Of a stretch of DNA of 64,000 bases, positions 25,970 through 34,753 are shown in pieces. Positions within the stretch are counted from its first letter, which is position 1; each line of letters opens with the position of its first letter. The position numbers were made by a program, and so were the translations under genes. The notes under the pieces are model-generated. The model was not told where the DNA came from and searched no databases. It was given only the letters and a program-made list of their open reading frames with translations. Origin of the DNA: HKCCE3408 sp038530555 (lineage in GTDB: Bacteria; Pseudomonadota; Alphaproteobacteria; Rhodobacterales; Rhodobacteraceae); assembly GCA_038530555.1 (NCBI GenBank), contig JBCBCN010000009.1, positions 85,593-149,592 on the forward strand. Reading direction: 5' to 3'.

Positions 25970-27271
25970 CTACTCCATTGATTGGCGGATCCGGCGCACC
26001 ACTAGCCAGACCCCGAGCACCACGGGCAACGCCACCAGTGCGGTCAACAAGCTGCCCGTGACGCCGACCTGCTCCGCAAAGGGCGCTGTCAGATATACCG
26101 CCAGATTGACAGCGTAATAGCTGATCGCGACGACCGAGAGCCCCTCGACCGTCTTTTGCAGGCGTAATTGCAAGTCGGCGCGCTTGTCCATGCTTTCCAG
26201 CAAGGCCTGGTTTTGCTGTTGCCGGTCCACGTCGACGCGGGTGCGCAACAGATCTCCAGCGCGGGCGGCGCGTTCGATCATCGACTGCATGCGCAGCTCG
26301 GTCGCCTCAACGGTGCGGATCGCCGGATCAAAGCGGCGCATCATGAACTCGGCAAAGCTCTGGCGTCCGTTAAAGCGTGCCTCAGTCAGAACTTCGATGC
26401 GTTGATTGACGATTGCCTCATAGGCCTTGGTCGCCGCAAAGCGAAAGGCCGATTGCGCCATGAGGTTCTCGAGCTCCGCCGCGCTGGTCAAAAGGGTCTG
26501 CAATGAGGCCTCGGGGCGGGCAATCTCCCCGGTCATCTCAGCGCTCAACATGCTTAACCGGGCGTCGATATCGCTCAGCCGAACACTGATTTCGCGCGCG
26601 CGCGGCAGACCGAGCATCGCCATGGCCTTATAGGTCTCGATCTCGCATATGCGCTGGACGATGCGGCCCAGGCGGCGCTTGCCCGTGTCGGGCCGCGCGA
26701 AGACCGCGAAGTGCATGTGGCCCGTGGGCGCGATGCGGAAATCCCCCGCGATCACGGCGGTGTCGTCGATCACCTGACTTGCGGCCAGGCTTTCGGGCAC
26801 GAACCAATCGTCAAGCTTGGCGCGGATCGCCGCCATATCCTGCGGCATCTCGGCCACGTGGATATGGGCCGAGGTGATGCGGCTGCCAGGCATTGTGGCC
26901 AGCCAATCGGGGCTAAAGACTTCCCATAGGGCACTATCGAAGGGCTGCTCTGACGTGCCGGTGGAGAACAACGTGTAAGTCACAAACTCAGTGTGCTGCT
27001 CCCATTTGAGAGCGTATTTGCCGATCTCCCCGAAATAATGCGTGGCCTCAGGCTGGGGATGTGGGGCGCCGTAGCGGTCGAGCAGGGCCCTCAAGTGATC
27101 CAAATCGCGGCTGCGGTCCCGCTTGGCGCCGCCTTCAGGTTCTTTGATCGCAAGATAGGCCACCTGACCCGGCGCGGTCATCGGCGGGAATGGCCGCGCG
27201 TGCAGCTCATTGGCCAGCGCGTAGCGCAGAGGGTGGTCGGACATTGCCGGCCGATAAGATCCATCAGGCAT
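25970..27271 (-). CDS. DUF3422 family membrane-anchored protein
   Basis: The 433-residue product shows the DUF3422 N terminus (HPLRYALANELHARPFP) and its long mixed body with coiled-coil regions (about residues 220-370). Two C-terminal helices (LSVVAISYYAVNLAVYLTAP and LLTALVALPVVLGVWLVV) anchor it in the membrane. DUF3422 has no established biochemical function. The ATG at 27271 follows GAGGTGTTTG; an internal ATG at 27244 is also possible. Upstream is an A+T-rich region with an 11-bp direct repeat. Confidence 0.85.
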   Translation of the reverse strand: MPDGSYRPAMSDHPLRYALANELHARPFPPMTAPGQVAYLAIKEPEGGAKRDRSRDLDHLRALLDRYGAPHPQPEATHYFGEIGKYALKWEQHTEFVTYTLFSTGTSEQPFDSALWEVFSPDWLATMPGSRITSAHIHVAEMPQDMAAIRAKLDDWFVPESLAASQVIDDTAVIAGDFRIAPTGHMHFAVFARPDTGKRRLGRIVQRICEIETYKAMAMLGLPRAREISVRLSDIDARLSMLSAEMTGEIARPEASLQTLLTSAAELENLMAQSAFRFAATKAYEAIVNQRIEVLTEARFNGRQSFAEFMMRRFDPAIRTVEATELRMQSMIERAARAGDLLRTRVDVDRQQQNQALLESMDKRADLQLRLQKTVEGLSVVAISYYAVNLAVYLTAPFAEQVGVTGSLLTALVALPVVLGVWLVVRRIRQSME

Positions 27272-27319
27272 CAAACACCTCACCTATACTCAAGGCGGGA
27301 TATACGCTCTCAAAGATGA

Positions 27320-27349
27320 ATGTAAAATTAAAAATAAGATGTAAAATTA
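27320..27349. repeat. Two 11-bp direct repeats in an A+T-rich promoter region
   Basis: ATGTAAAATTA occurs at 27320-27330 and 27339-27349, a 19-bp spacing, upstream of the DUF3422 gene and downstream of the SDR gene. It could be a regulator site or promoter element; nothing else identifies it. An imperfect 7-bp stem (GGCACAC/GTATGCC at 27360-27377) beside it may end the SDR transcript. Confidence 0.4.
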
Positions 27350-27392
27350 GGCACTTGACGGCACACTAAAGTATGCCGCGCGCGCCAAGGTG

Positions 27393-28175
27393 TTAAACCT
27401 GACCGCCCGATATTTCGATGCATTGCCCATTCACAGACCGCGAGGCATCCGAGCAGAGCCACATTGCGGCGCCCGTGATCTCTTCGACCTCCAGCAGTGT
27501 CTTGTGCCGATTGCCGCGCGCGAGATAGGCGCGGGCTTCGTCCTCAGATATGCCCTGGCGCGCAGCGATCTCGGCGGCGTTGCGCTCCACGATGGGCGTG
27601 TCGACATAACCCGGGCAGAGCGCGTTGAAGGTGACCGTGCCGCCGATATGCTCTTCGCTACAGGCGCGAATGAGGCCGATCACACCGTGTTTTGACGCGG
27701 TATACGCGGGTCCGTTCCGCAAGCCCCGTACGCCTGCAATGGAGCTCATCGCGATCATCCGGCCCCAATCCCCCGGCGCCAGAGTGGCCATCGCGGCCTG
27801 AAGCGTTAGGAAAACCCCGTCGAGATTTGTGCGCATGATCGCCTGCCAATGCGCCAGCGTCTCTTTGCCAAAGGGCGCGGCTTCCGCAATCCCGGCATTG
27901 GCCACGCAGATGGCCACCGGCCCGCGCGCCTTGGCCGCCTCCGCGATGCCCGTCCGCACGCTGGCCTCATCATCGACATCCATTGCCAAGGGATGCAGGC
28001 CGGGCTCTGCCTCGGCCATTGCCTCAAGTCGGGCCAGATCGCGCCCAGTGATCGTCACCTCAGCACCGCGCCGCGCCAGGGCCAGCGCGATATCGCGGCC
28101 GAGCCCCGTGCCGCCGCCCGTCACAAATGCGTGGCGGCCCTTATGCTCATCTGTTCGGCTTTGCCGCTTCGTCAT
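27393..28175 (-). CDS. Short-chain dehydrogenase/reductase, 3-hydroxyacyl/3-hydroxybutyrate type
   Basis: Classical SDR of 260 residues with the cofactor motif TGGGTGLG, ANAG, catalytic Ser in AMSSIAGVRG and YTASKHG (Tyr and Lys). The C terminus SVNGQCIEISGGQV is typical of the family. The acid-to-Arg pattern after strand 2 (ITGRDLARLE) suggests NADPH may be accepted. The ATG at 28175 follows GGGGGAAAACGCG; another in-frame ATG lies at 28193 without a good ribosome site. It is divergent from pntA. Substrate class (3-hydroxybutyrate-like or acyl-CoA) is a guess from overall resemblance. Confidence 0.85.
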   Translation of the reverse strand: MTKRQSRTDEHKGRHAFVTGGGTGLGRDIALALARRGAEVTITGRDLARLEAMAEAEPGLHPLAMDVDDEASVRTGIAEAAKARGPVAICVANAGIAEAAPFGKETLAHWQAIMRTNLDGVFLTLQAAMATLAPGDWGRMIAMSSIAGVRGLRNGPAYTASKHGVIGLIRACSEEHIGGTVTFNALCPGYVDTPIVERNAAEIAARQGISEDEARAYLARGNRHKTLLEVEEITGAAMWLCSDASRSVNGQCIEISGGQV

Positions 28176-28294
28176 CGCGTTTTCCCCCTGCATTGGGCCA
28201 TAAATTGTGGAAAAGGCCTTTCACCACCTCATTATTTCATGCCAAACGGCGCCGGTATCAACCGCCGCCGCGACGGATCTGGAGGGACTACAAA

Positions 28295-29866
28295 GTGAAA
28301 ATCGGAGCGCCGAAAGAAAGCGCTGCGGATGAAGCACGGGTGGCGATGACGCCCGACAGCGCGCTTCAACTGCAGAAACTGGGCTATGATTGCGCCGTGG
28401 AAAGCGGCGCGGGCCTCAAAGCTGGATTTTCCGATGCCGCCTATGAGGCCGCCGGGGTCGAAGTGATCAAAAAGGCAGCGGATCTGTGGAAGGCCACTGA
28501 TATTGTCGCCAAGGTCCGCCCGCCCAGCGACGCCGAACTCAAGCAAATGCGCGAGGGGCAGCTTCTGATCTCGTTCTTCTATCCCGGCCAGAATGAGGCC
28601 TTGATGGAGCTTGCGAAATCCAAGGGCGCCAATGTCATCGCCATGGATATGGTCCCGCGGATCAGCCGCGCGCAGAAGATGGACGCGCTCAGCTCGATGG
28701 CCAATATCGCTGGCTACCGCGCGGTGATCGAGGCGGGCAACAATTTTGGCCGCTTCTTCACCGGTCAGGTTACCGCGGCGGGTAAGGTCCCCCCTGCCAA
28801 GGTCTTGGTGGTGGGCGCGGGCGTTGCTGGCCTGGCCGCGATCGGCACGGCGACCTCGCTGGGCGCGATCACTTACGCCTTCGACGTGCGCCCCGAAGTC
28901 GCCGAGCAAATCGAGAGCATGGGCGCCGAGTTCGTCTTTCTCGAGTTCGACGAAGAGCAGACCGATGGCGCCGCGACCGGCGGCTATGCCGCACCGTCCA
29001 GCCCCGAGTTCCGCGAGGCTCAGTTGGCCAAATTCCGTGAGTTGGCGCCGGAGATCGACATCGTCATTACCACCGCGCTGATCCCGGGCCGCGATGCGCC
29101 GGTGCTCTGGACCAAAGACATGGTCGAGATGATGAAGCCCGGCTCGGTCATCGTTGACCTCGCGGCGGAGCGCGGCGGCAATTGCGAACTGACGCAGAAA
29201 GACGAAAAGATCGTCACCGATGGCGGTGTGACCATCGTCGGCTATACCGACTTCCCCAGCCGGATGGCGGCCCAATCCTCGACGCTTTATTCGACCAATG
29301 TGCGTCACATGATGACCGATTTGACGCCCGAGAAGGACGGTCAGGTCAATCACAACATGGAAGACGACGTGATACGCGGCGCGACGGCCGTTCATGGCAG
29401 TGAGATCACTTTCCCGCCGCCGCCGCCTAAAGTGAACGCGATCGCGGCCAAGCCGAAGGAAAAGGTCAAAGAGCTGACGCCAGAGGAAAAGCGCGCCGCC
29501 GAAGTGGCCGCCTTCAAGGCGCAGACGCGTAATCAGGTCACGCTCTTGGGCGTGGGTGCGGCGCTGGTGCTCGGTGTGGGCCTCATCGCTCCGGCGAGCT
29601 TCATGCAGCACTTCATCGTCTTCGTGCTGTCGGTCTTTATCGGCTTCCAGGTGATCTGGAACGTGGCGCATTCGCTGCACACGCCGCTGATGGCCGTCAC
29701 CAACGCGATCTCCTCGATCATCATTCTGGGCGCGCTGATGCAGATTGGCTCAAGCTCGGCGGTGATCACAGTGCTTGCCGCGGTGGGGATCTTCATGGCC
29801 GCGGTTAACATATTCGGCGGCTTTCTCGTGACACGGCGCATGCTCGCCATGTTCCAGAAATCCTGA
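28295..29866 (+). CDS. pntA: NAD(P) transhydrogenase subunit alpha
   Basis: PntA is the NAD(H)-binding subunit of the proton-translocating transhydrogenase, which makes NADPH from NADH using the proton gradient. Residues 1-380 form domain I: KIGAPKESAADEARVAMTP, VLVVGAGVAGLAAIGTA (nucleotide binding) and RGGNCELTQ. The C terminus adds the membrane helices (GVGAALVLGVGLIAPASF onwards), so this is the undivided alpha subunit of 523 residues. The start is a GTG at 28295, set by an ideal GGAGGGA upstream; the longer in-frame extension is not conserved. pntB follows after 19 bases. Confidence 0.95.
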   Translation: MKIGAPKESAADEARVAMTPDSALQLQKLGYDCAVESGAGLKAGFSDAAYEAAGVEVIKKAADLWKATDIVAKVRPPSDAELKQMREGQLLISFFYPGQNEALMELAKSKGANVIAMDMVPRISRAQKMDALSSMANIAGYRAVIEAGNNFGRFFTGQVTAAGKVPPAKVLVVGAGVAGLAAIGTATSLGAITYAFDVRPEVAEQIESMGAEFVFLEFDEEQTDGAATGGYAAPSSPEFREAQLAKFRELAPEIDIVITTALIPGRDAPVLWTKDMVEMMKPGSVIVDLAAERGGNCELTQKDEKIVTDGGVTIVGYTDFPSRMAAQSSTLYSTNVRHMMTDLTPEKDGQVNHNMEDDVIRGATAVHGSEITFPPPPPKVNAIAAKPKEKVKELTPEEKRAAEVAAFKAQTRNQVTLLGVGAALVLGVGLIAPASFMQHFIVFVLSVFIGFQVIWNVAHSLHTPLMAVTNAISSIIILGALMQIGSSSAVITVLAAVGIFMAAVNIFGGFLVTRRMLAMFQKS

Positions 29867-29885
29867 AGGGACAGGGGTCAGAGAT

Positions 29886-31394
29886 ATGGAATTCGGTTTC
29901 ACCATTGCGGCCTATGCGGTCGCGGGCGTTCTCTTCATCCTGTCGCTGGGCGGGTTGTCGAACCAGGAAAGCGCCAAGCGCGCGGTCTGGTACGGCATCG
30001 CGGGCATGGCCATCGCGGTCCTGGCTACGCTGATCGGCCCGGGCGCCGGCCTTTGGGCAATGTCGATCATCCTGATCGCTGGGGGCGCCGCCGTGGGCTA
30101 TCAGCTTGCTACTCGGGTGCAAATGACCCAGATGCCGGAGCTTGTGGCGATCATGCACTCGATGGTTGGCTTGGCGGCGGTCTTCGTGGGCTTCAACGCG
30201 CATATCGAGCTGGCGCGCGTGGCCGAGTTGGTCACCCAGGCCGGTCTGCCCTTCCCGCAGCCCGAGGGGCCGCTTTCGACGGGTGCCTATGACCTGATTG
30301 GAGGGCTGTCGAACTTCGCCGCACTGCTAGCCAAGAAGACGGCCGTCGAAGTGGGTATCCTGCGGGTCGAGCTCGTTTTAGGCATCTGGATCGGGGCCGT
30401 GACCTTCACCGGGTCGGTCATTGCCTATGCCAAGCTCGCGGGCTCCTCGAGCCTGTTGCCCTTTGAGGTCGACACTGGCGCCAAGCAGTTCCCGGGCGGG
30501 CACATGCTCAATGCCGGTGCGGCAGCGGCCTCGGTCATCTTGTTGTTTGTCTATCTCAGCAGCGCGAGCGGGTTGGCACTCATCCTGCTGACCCTTCTGG
30601 GCCTTTTCATCGGCTATCACCTGATCATGGGGATCGGCGGGGCGGATATGCCGGTCGTCGTCTCGATGCTCAACAGCTATTCCGGCTGGGCGGCGGCGGC
30701 GATTGGCTTCAGCCTCGGCAATGACCTTTTGATCGTGGTCGGCGCGCTGGTGGGCTCTTCTGGCGCCATCCTCAGCTACATCATGTGCAAGGCCATGAAC
30801 CGGTCCTTCGTCAGCGTGATCCTGGGCGGCTGGGGTGGCTCGAGCGGAGAGCAGATGGCCGTCGAGGGCGAGCAGGTCGCCATCGACGCGGACGGCGTGG
30901 CGACCGCGCTCAATGAGGCCGACTCGATCATCATCGTGCCGGGCTATGGCATGGCGGTGGCCCAGGCACAGCAATCGGTCAGTGAGCTGGTGCGCAAACT
31001 GCGCGCGGCGGGCAAGGAGGTTCGGTTCGGCATTCACCCCGTCGCGGGCCGCTTGCCGGGTCACATGAACGTGCTTCTGGCCGAGGCCAAGGTGCCCTAC
31101 GACATCGTGCTGGAGATGGAGGAGATCAACGACGATTTCCCGGATACGGATGTGTCGATCATCATCGGCTCCAATGACATCGTGAACCCGGCCGCGCAAG
31201 ACGATCCGAACTCACCGATCGCCGGTATGCCGGTCCTCGAAGTGTGGAAGGCCAAGCAGACCTTCGTGCTCAAGCGCGGCCAGGGGACGGGTTATTCCGG
31301 TATCGAAAATCCGCTGTTCTTCAAGGACAATACGCGGATGTATTACGGGGACGCCAAGGCCTCGATCGACGCGCTGCTGCCGAAGGTCAGCTAG
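29886..31394 (+). CDS. pntB: NAD(P) transhydrogenase subunit beta
   Basis: PntB supplies most of the membrane channel (domain II, about residues 1-290, eight or nine helices) and the NADP(H)-binding domain III. In domain III IIVPGYGMAVAQAQ binds the nucleotide, and GIHPVAGRLPGHMNVLLAEA, VIIGSNDIVNPAA and KRGQGTGYSGIENPLF are diagnostic. At 502 residues it is full length. It is in an operon with pntA, ribosome site AAGGGACAGGGG upstream. The pair probably serves NADPH supply. Confidence 0.96.
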   Translation: MEFGFTIAAYAVAGVLFILSLGGLSNQESAKRAVWYGIAGMAIAVLATLIGPGAGLWAMSIILIAGGAAVGYQLATRVQMTQMPELVAIMHSMVGLAAVFVGFNAHIELARVAELVTQAGLPFPQPEGPLSTGAYDLIGGLSNFAALLAKKTAVEVGILRVELVLGIWIGAVTFTGSVIAYAKLAGSSSLLPFEVDTGAKQFPGGHMLNAGAAAASVILLFVYLSSASGLALILLTLLGLFIGYHLIMGIGGADMPVVVSMLNSYSGWAAAAIGFSLGNDLLIVVGALVGSSGAILSYIMCKAMNRSFVSVILGGWGGSSGEQMAVEGEQVAIDADGVATALNEADSIIIVPGYGMAVAQAQQSVSELVRKLRAAGKEVRFGIHPVAGRLPGHMNVLLAEAKVPYDIVLEMEEINDDFPDTDVSIIIGSNDIVNPAAQDDPNSPIAGMPVLEVWKAKQTFVLKRGQGTGYSGIENPLFFKDNTRMYYGDAKASIDALLPKVS

Positions 31395-31466
31395 GCGCGG
31401 CACCTGACATGGCTTGGCGCGCTTTGACGAAGGGCGCGCCATCGGCCTTCTACGGGCGAGGACGCG

Positions 31467-31988
31467 ATGGATCTCAGCCGCCTCTCATGCCGCCCGCTAA
31501 AAGGCGAGGACGCCGAGCCCTGGCTGGAGCTCAGGCGTGAAGGTGTTCGAGATTTCCCCGATGGCTTTTTGCTCTCACCGGCTGAGGCGGACGCCATGGG
31601 CGTGGCGCAAGCCCAAGACCTGCTCGGCTTCGGCGCCTTTCGCGGTCTCTATCTCGACCAATCACTGATCGGATTTTGCGCCATCAGACGTTTGAGGCGG
31701 GAGCGGCTTAGCCACCGGGCTGAGTTGGGGCCTTTCTTTGTCCGGCAGGCGTATCACGGCACGGGCGCGGCGGATGTGATGATGCGCGAGGTTCTCAGTG
31801 AGGCGCGGGGGATGGCGGGGCTGCGCCAGGTGGAGCTGTCGGTGGCCGCAAGCAATGGGCGTGCCCAGGCTTTCTACAACCGTCACGGCTTTGAACCGGT
31901 CGCCGTGCACCCGGGCGCGGTGATGATTGACGGCATCGCCCAGGATGATGTTCTGATGCAGCATATCCTACCAGAGGCCTCGCCGTGA
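31467..31988 (+). CDS. GNAT-family N-acetyltransferase
   Basis: 173 residues. Acetyl-CoA motif A is visible as LGPFFVRQAYHGTGAADVMM (R/QxxGxG/A type), followed by motif B around SNGRAQAFYNRHGFEPV, the usual late tyrosine region. The N-terminal part is less conserved. Substrate is unknown. The gene overlaps the next one by 4 bases, so the two are translationally coupled. Confidence 0.82.
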   Translation: MDLSRLSCRPLKGEDAEPWLELRREGVRDFPDGFLLSPAEADAMGVAQAQDLLGFGAFRGLYLDQSLIGFCAIRRLRRERLSHRAELGPFFVRQAYHGTGAADVMMREVLSEARGMAGLRQVELSVAASNGRAQAFYNRHGFEPVAVHPGAVMIDGIAQDDVLMQHILPEASP

Positions 31989-32563
31989 ACACGCCCGCCC
32001 ACTTAATCCTAGGTGCCGCACTTTTTGCCAGGCCTGATAAACGCGGCACGTTGCTCGGCGGTCTCCTTGGCGGGCTTGCGCCGGATCTGTCGCTCTACCT
32101 GCTGGCCGGTGTCTCGCTCATGGTGCTGCAGATCCCGCCCGAACGCGTTTTTGGGGAGCTTTACTTCTCCGATGCCTGGCAGACCATCTTCGCCATCGAC
32201 AATTCGGTCTTTGTCTGGGGTGCGCTCTTGGCTGTCGCGGTCTGGCGGGGCGGGTCGGCCTGGATCGCCTTCACCGGCGCCGCTTTGCTTCATATCGCGC
32301 TGGATTTCCCGCTCCACCACGATGATGGAAGGGCGCATTTTTGGCCCTTGACCGATTGGGTCTTCGCCAGCCCATTTAGCTATTGGGACATGCGCCAGGG
32401 CGCCGCGATCATCGCCCCGCTCGAGGCGCTTTTGGTGGCGATAGCCACGGTTTTTCTGGCCATGCGGTATCGGGAATGGTGGCTCAGAGCGGCATTTATT
32501 GCGCTGCTATTGGCTGAACTTTGGGTGGTTTACCAATGGTTTGTTTTTGTGCCCGGCGGCTGA
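31985..32563 (+). CDS. Membrane-bound metal-dependent-hydrolase-like protein (YdjM-type)
   Basis: 192 residues with four or five predicted helices. It starts NTPAHLILGAALFARP, then GGLLGGLAPDLSLYLLAG, and contains HIALDFPLHHDDGRAHFWPL. The spaced His/Asp residues (TPAH, PDLS, HxxxDFPLHH, HxW) are the pattern of the LexA-binding/YdjM-like membrane hydrolases, which are thought to bind a metal. The reaction is not established. It overlaps the upstream GNAT gene; a stem-loop lies just after its stop. Confidence 0.7.
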   Translation: MNTPAHLILGAALFARPDKRGTLLGGLLGGLAPDLSLYLLAGVSLMVLQIPPERVFGELYFSDAWQTIFAIDNSVFVWGALLAVAVWRGGSAWIAFTGAALLHIALDFPLHHDDGRAHFWPLTDWVFASPFSYWDMRQGAAIIAPLEALLVAIATVFLAMRYREWWLRAAFIALLLAELWVVYQWFVFVPGG

Positions 32564-32610
32564 AAAACGCCCCACTCCACCGCCACTGAAAAAGCGACGC
32601 CGGTGGGGCG
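32562..32610 (-). terminator. Putative terminator downstream of hemP
   Basis: On the minus strand, CGCCCCAC (complement of 32603-32610) pairs with GTGGGGCG (complement of 32568-32575) and is followed by TTTTTC, the expected polarity for ending the hemP transcript. The loop is long (about 27 bases) and may hold a second stem. It also overlaps the stop of the convergent membrane-protein gene. Confidence 0.45.
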
Positions 32611-32675
32611 CCGCTTTGCCGGTCTGCACATCGCATACCGAATGCTGCCGGGGTGAGGGGACCCGACGAAAACCT

Positions 32676-32852
32676 CTATTTGGTCAGGATCAGCTTTCCG
32701 GCGCGGGTGATGCGAAGGACATAGGCCTTGTCATCGAGCAGGATCGTCGCGGTGCCGTCTTCGCCGATCAGGGCGCGGGCGTCATGGACGGGCTGTCCGG
32801 GGCGCAAAGGCAGCGCGTTGGCTGTGTTGGTGTCGGGGCTTTGCATCTTCAT
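32676..32852 (-). CDS. hemP: Hemin uptake protein HemP
   Basis: A 58-residue product: MKMQSPDTNT at the start, then VHDARALIGEDGTATILLDD and KAYVLRITRAGKLILTK at the end. The pattern of a short polar start, a small-residue strand, Y-x-L-R-x-T-R-x-G-K-L-I-L-T-K and an immediate stop is that of the HemP family, found near haem-uptake genes in proteobacteria. GGAGAGCGATC precedes the ATG. The gene is 39 bases downstream of the histone-deacetylase-like gene on the same strand; no hemin receptor or ABC genes are visible here. HemP has been proposed to act in regulation of haem uptake. Confidence 0.85.
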   Translation of the reverse strand: MKMQSPDTNTANALPLRPGQPVHDARALIGEDGTATILLDDKAYVLRITRAGKLILTK

Positions 32853-32891
32853 GATCGCTCTCCAAATCCTTTGTTCATGTAGACCAATGAT

Positions 32892-34094
32892 TCACCCGCC
32901 GTCAATCCTGACTTTTTTTATCGGAATATGTCCGCGGGCGGCCGGCCGGCGGCGAAGCTCTTCTATTCCTGTGCTAATCTCGGGCCGCACGGGGCCCGGG
33001 CGCGGCAAATCGCGCAGGGTCGTGAACCAGGCCTCGGGCGGATTGCGCCCGGCCCGCGCCGTCCAATGCAGCGCCCGCAGCACCGCCTCGGCCTCCGCGG
33101 GCAGGCGATGGGGGATCTCTTCTCCCGCGAGTTGGCCCCAGATCCCCGTCCAAAGCCGGCCGACACTCCAAGGATTGTAGCCGCCACCGCCCAAGACCAG
33201 TAGACGCGCGGCCCCCAAGCGTCGCAACCCGGCCAGCATCTCCCAATGGGCGTTGTTCGACAGGCTCAGGCGGCTCAGCGGATCCTCTTCGACGGCGTCC
33301 GCCCCGCATTGCAGCACGATGGCGTCGGGCTCGAAGGCCTCGATCGCAGGCAGGATCAGGCGGTCGCGGATCGCTTCCATCTCGGAATCGTTAAAGCCGC
33401 GCGGCACGGGCAGGTTGAGGCAATTGCCGCCCCCGTCATCCTCCAGCAGGCCGGTGAAAGGCCAGCGCTTATCCTCGTGAACGGAGATCAAAAGCGCGTC
33501 TGGATCACCCGCAAAGCCGTGCTGAACCCCGTCCATATGGTGGGCGTCGATGTCGAGATAGGCCAGCCGCCGCACCCCCGCCCGGCGCAGCGACAACATC
33601 GCCAGAACCGGGTCATTGAGGTAGCAAAACCCCGCGGCGTAATCCGGCATGCCGTGATGAGTGCCGCCGCCCGGATGATAGAGCACACCGCCCTTGGCCA
33701 GGAGATCGCCTGAGATCAGCGAAGCCCCCGCTGCCGTCGCGGGTCTGCGATACATCTCCGGAAAGATCGGGTTCGAAAACGTGCCCAGGCCGTGGCGGTC
33801 GCGCACCGTGTCGGTGACCGCCTGATCCTGCTCGGCTTGGTAAAGCGCGCGCGCATACTCCGCGCTGTGCCATATCGTCAGCGCCTCGGGTTTGGCGCGC
33901 GGTGAGGTGAGGTAACGCTCCGGTGGAAGCCAGCCCAAGACGCGTGATAGGTCTATCACCGTCGAGACGCGGGGCACCCGCAGCGGGTGGTTGTCACCGT
34001 AGCTCGATCCCCGATAAATCTCCGAGCCGATCATCTTCACGACACCATCGAGGCGCGCGCCCGGAAGGCTGGGGTTCGGAGTGTCAGACATCAT
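32892..34094 (-). CDS. Histone-deacetylase-like amidohydrolase (AcuC/acetoin-utilization type)
   Basis: 400 residues of the arginase/deacetylase fold. Catalytic elements are present: HPGGGTHHGMPDYAAGFCYL with the tandem histidines, AYLDIDAHHMDGVQ (Asp and His zinc ligands), LQCGADAVEEDPLSRL (third Asp) and LVLGGGGYNPWSVGRLWT with the transition-state Tyr. Bacterial members remove acyl groups from protein lysines, polyamines or small molecules; the substrate here cannot be told. Two adjacent ATGs (34094, 34091) follow AGGACGAAG; the first is reported. The C-terminal stretch is basic. Confidence 0.88.
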   Translation of the reverse strand: MMSDTPNPSLPGARLDGVVKMIGSEIYRGSSYGDNHPLRVPRVSTVIDLSRVLGWLPPERYLTSPRAKPEALTIWHSAEYARALYQAEQDQAVTDTVRDRHGLGTFSNPIFPEMYRRPATAAGASLISGDLLAKGGVLYHPGGGTHHGMPDYAAGFCYLNDPVLAMLSLRRAGVRRLAYLDIDAHHMDGVQHGFAGDPDALLISVHEDKRWPFTGLLEDDGGGNCLNLPVPRGFNDSEMEAIRDRLILPAIEAFEPDAIVLQCGADAVEEDPLSRLSLSNNAHWEMLAGLRRLGAARLLVLGGGGYNPWSVGRLWTGIWGQLAGEEIPHRLPAEAEAVLRALHWTARAGRNPPEAWFTTLRDLPRPGPVRPEISTGIEELRRRPAARGHIPIKKVRIDGG

Positions 34095-34216
34095 CTTCGT
34101 CCTGGCGGAGGCTGGGATCTGCGCGCCCACGGGCGAAATACGCCAAGCCTCCGGCGTTGCGGTGGGTGCGCCTTAATGAAATACTTGGGCGTGGGAAGAT
34201 AAAAGGCAATTCGAGC

Positions 34217-34690
34217 TTGGCCAAAGCCCTCACATATCAGGCACCTTTGCGCCTCGAAGGAGTGGGCAAACGCGCGACACGCACGCAATTCGCGTCGATC
34301 TGTTTTCGCAGGACGGGCAAGGCGACCGAGGTCTTGCTGATCAAATCGCTGCAGACGGGTCGCTGGATCATCCCCAAAGGTTGGCCCATGGACGGTCTGA
34401 CGCCGTCTGCCGCCGCCGCCCAGGAGGCCTGGGAAGAGGCGGGCGTGAAAGGCCGTGCGATCGACACCTGTCTGGGGCTCTACTCCTATATGAAGGCGCT
34501 CGAGGACAAAGACACGCTGTCGGTGCTCGTGGCGGTGTTCCCGCTTGAAGTGAAGCGCTTGGCCGATGATTATCCCGAGGCGGGTCAGCGTAAGCGCAAG
34601 TGGTTTCGGCCCAAAAAGGCCGCGGCGCGGGTACGTGAACCCGAACTTAAGCACATGCTGCGCAACTTCGACGCCAAGGCCCTACGCTAA
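34217..34690 (+). CDS. Nudix hydrolase, diphosphoinositol-polyphosphate-type
   Basis: About 157 residues from a TTG start at 34217; an in-frame GTG at 34166 is an alternative, and no ATG suits. The Nudix box is at GWPMDGLTPSAAAAQEAWEEAGV: spacing is canonical, but the first Glu of the GX5E motif is Leu and the Arg of REUXEE is Gln. The metal-binding EAWEEAG part is kept. The preceding IIPKGWPM and following YSYMKALEDKDTLSVLVAVF match the branch that hydrolyses (di)phosphoinositol polyphosphates or diadenosine polyphosphates. Convergent or divergent partners give no clue. Confidence 0.75.
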   Translation: MAKALTYQAPLRLEGVGKRATRTQFASICFRRTGKATEVLLIKSLQTGRWIIPKGWPMDGLTPSAAAAQEAWEEAGVKGRAIDTCLGLYSYMKALEDKDTLSVLVAVFPLEVKRLADDYPEAGQRKRKWFRPKKAAARVREPELKHMLRNFDAKALR

Positions 34691-34753
34691 TACGCTCGCA
34701 TCTCCGTCTTCATCTCTCTTGTAGCCCTTAACCAAAGGCTTATCTCTCCGCCC

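Noticed and set aside
28232..29680. 482-codon minus-strand frame opposite pntA
   Set aside because: The sense strand encodes PntA with all motifs and an ideal ribosome site; the antisense product is Arg- and His-rich and unlike any family.
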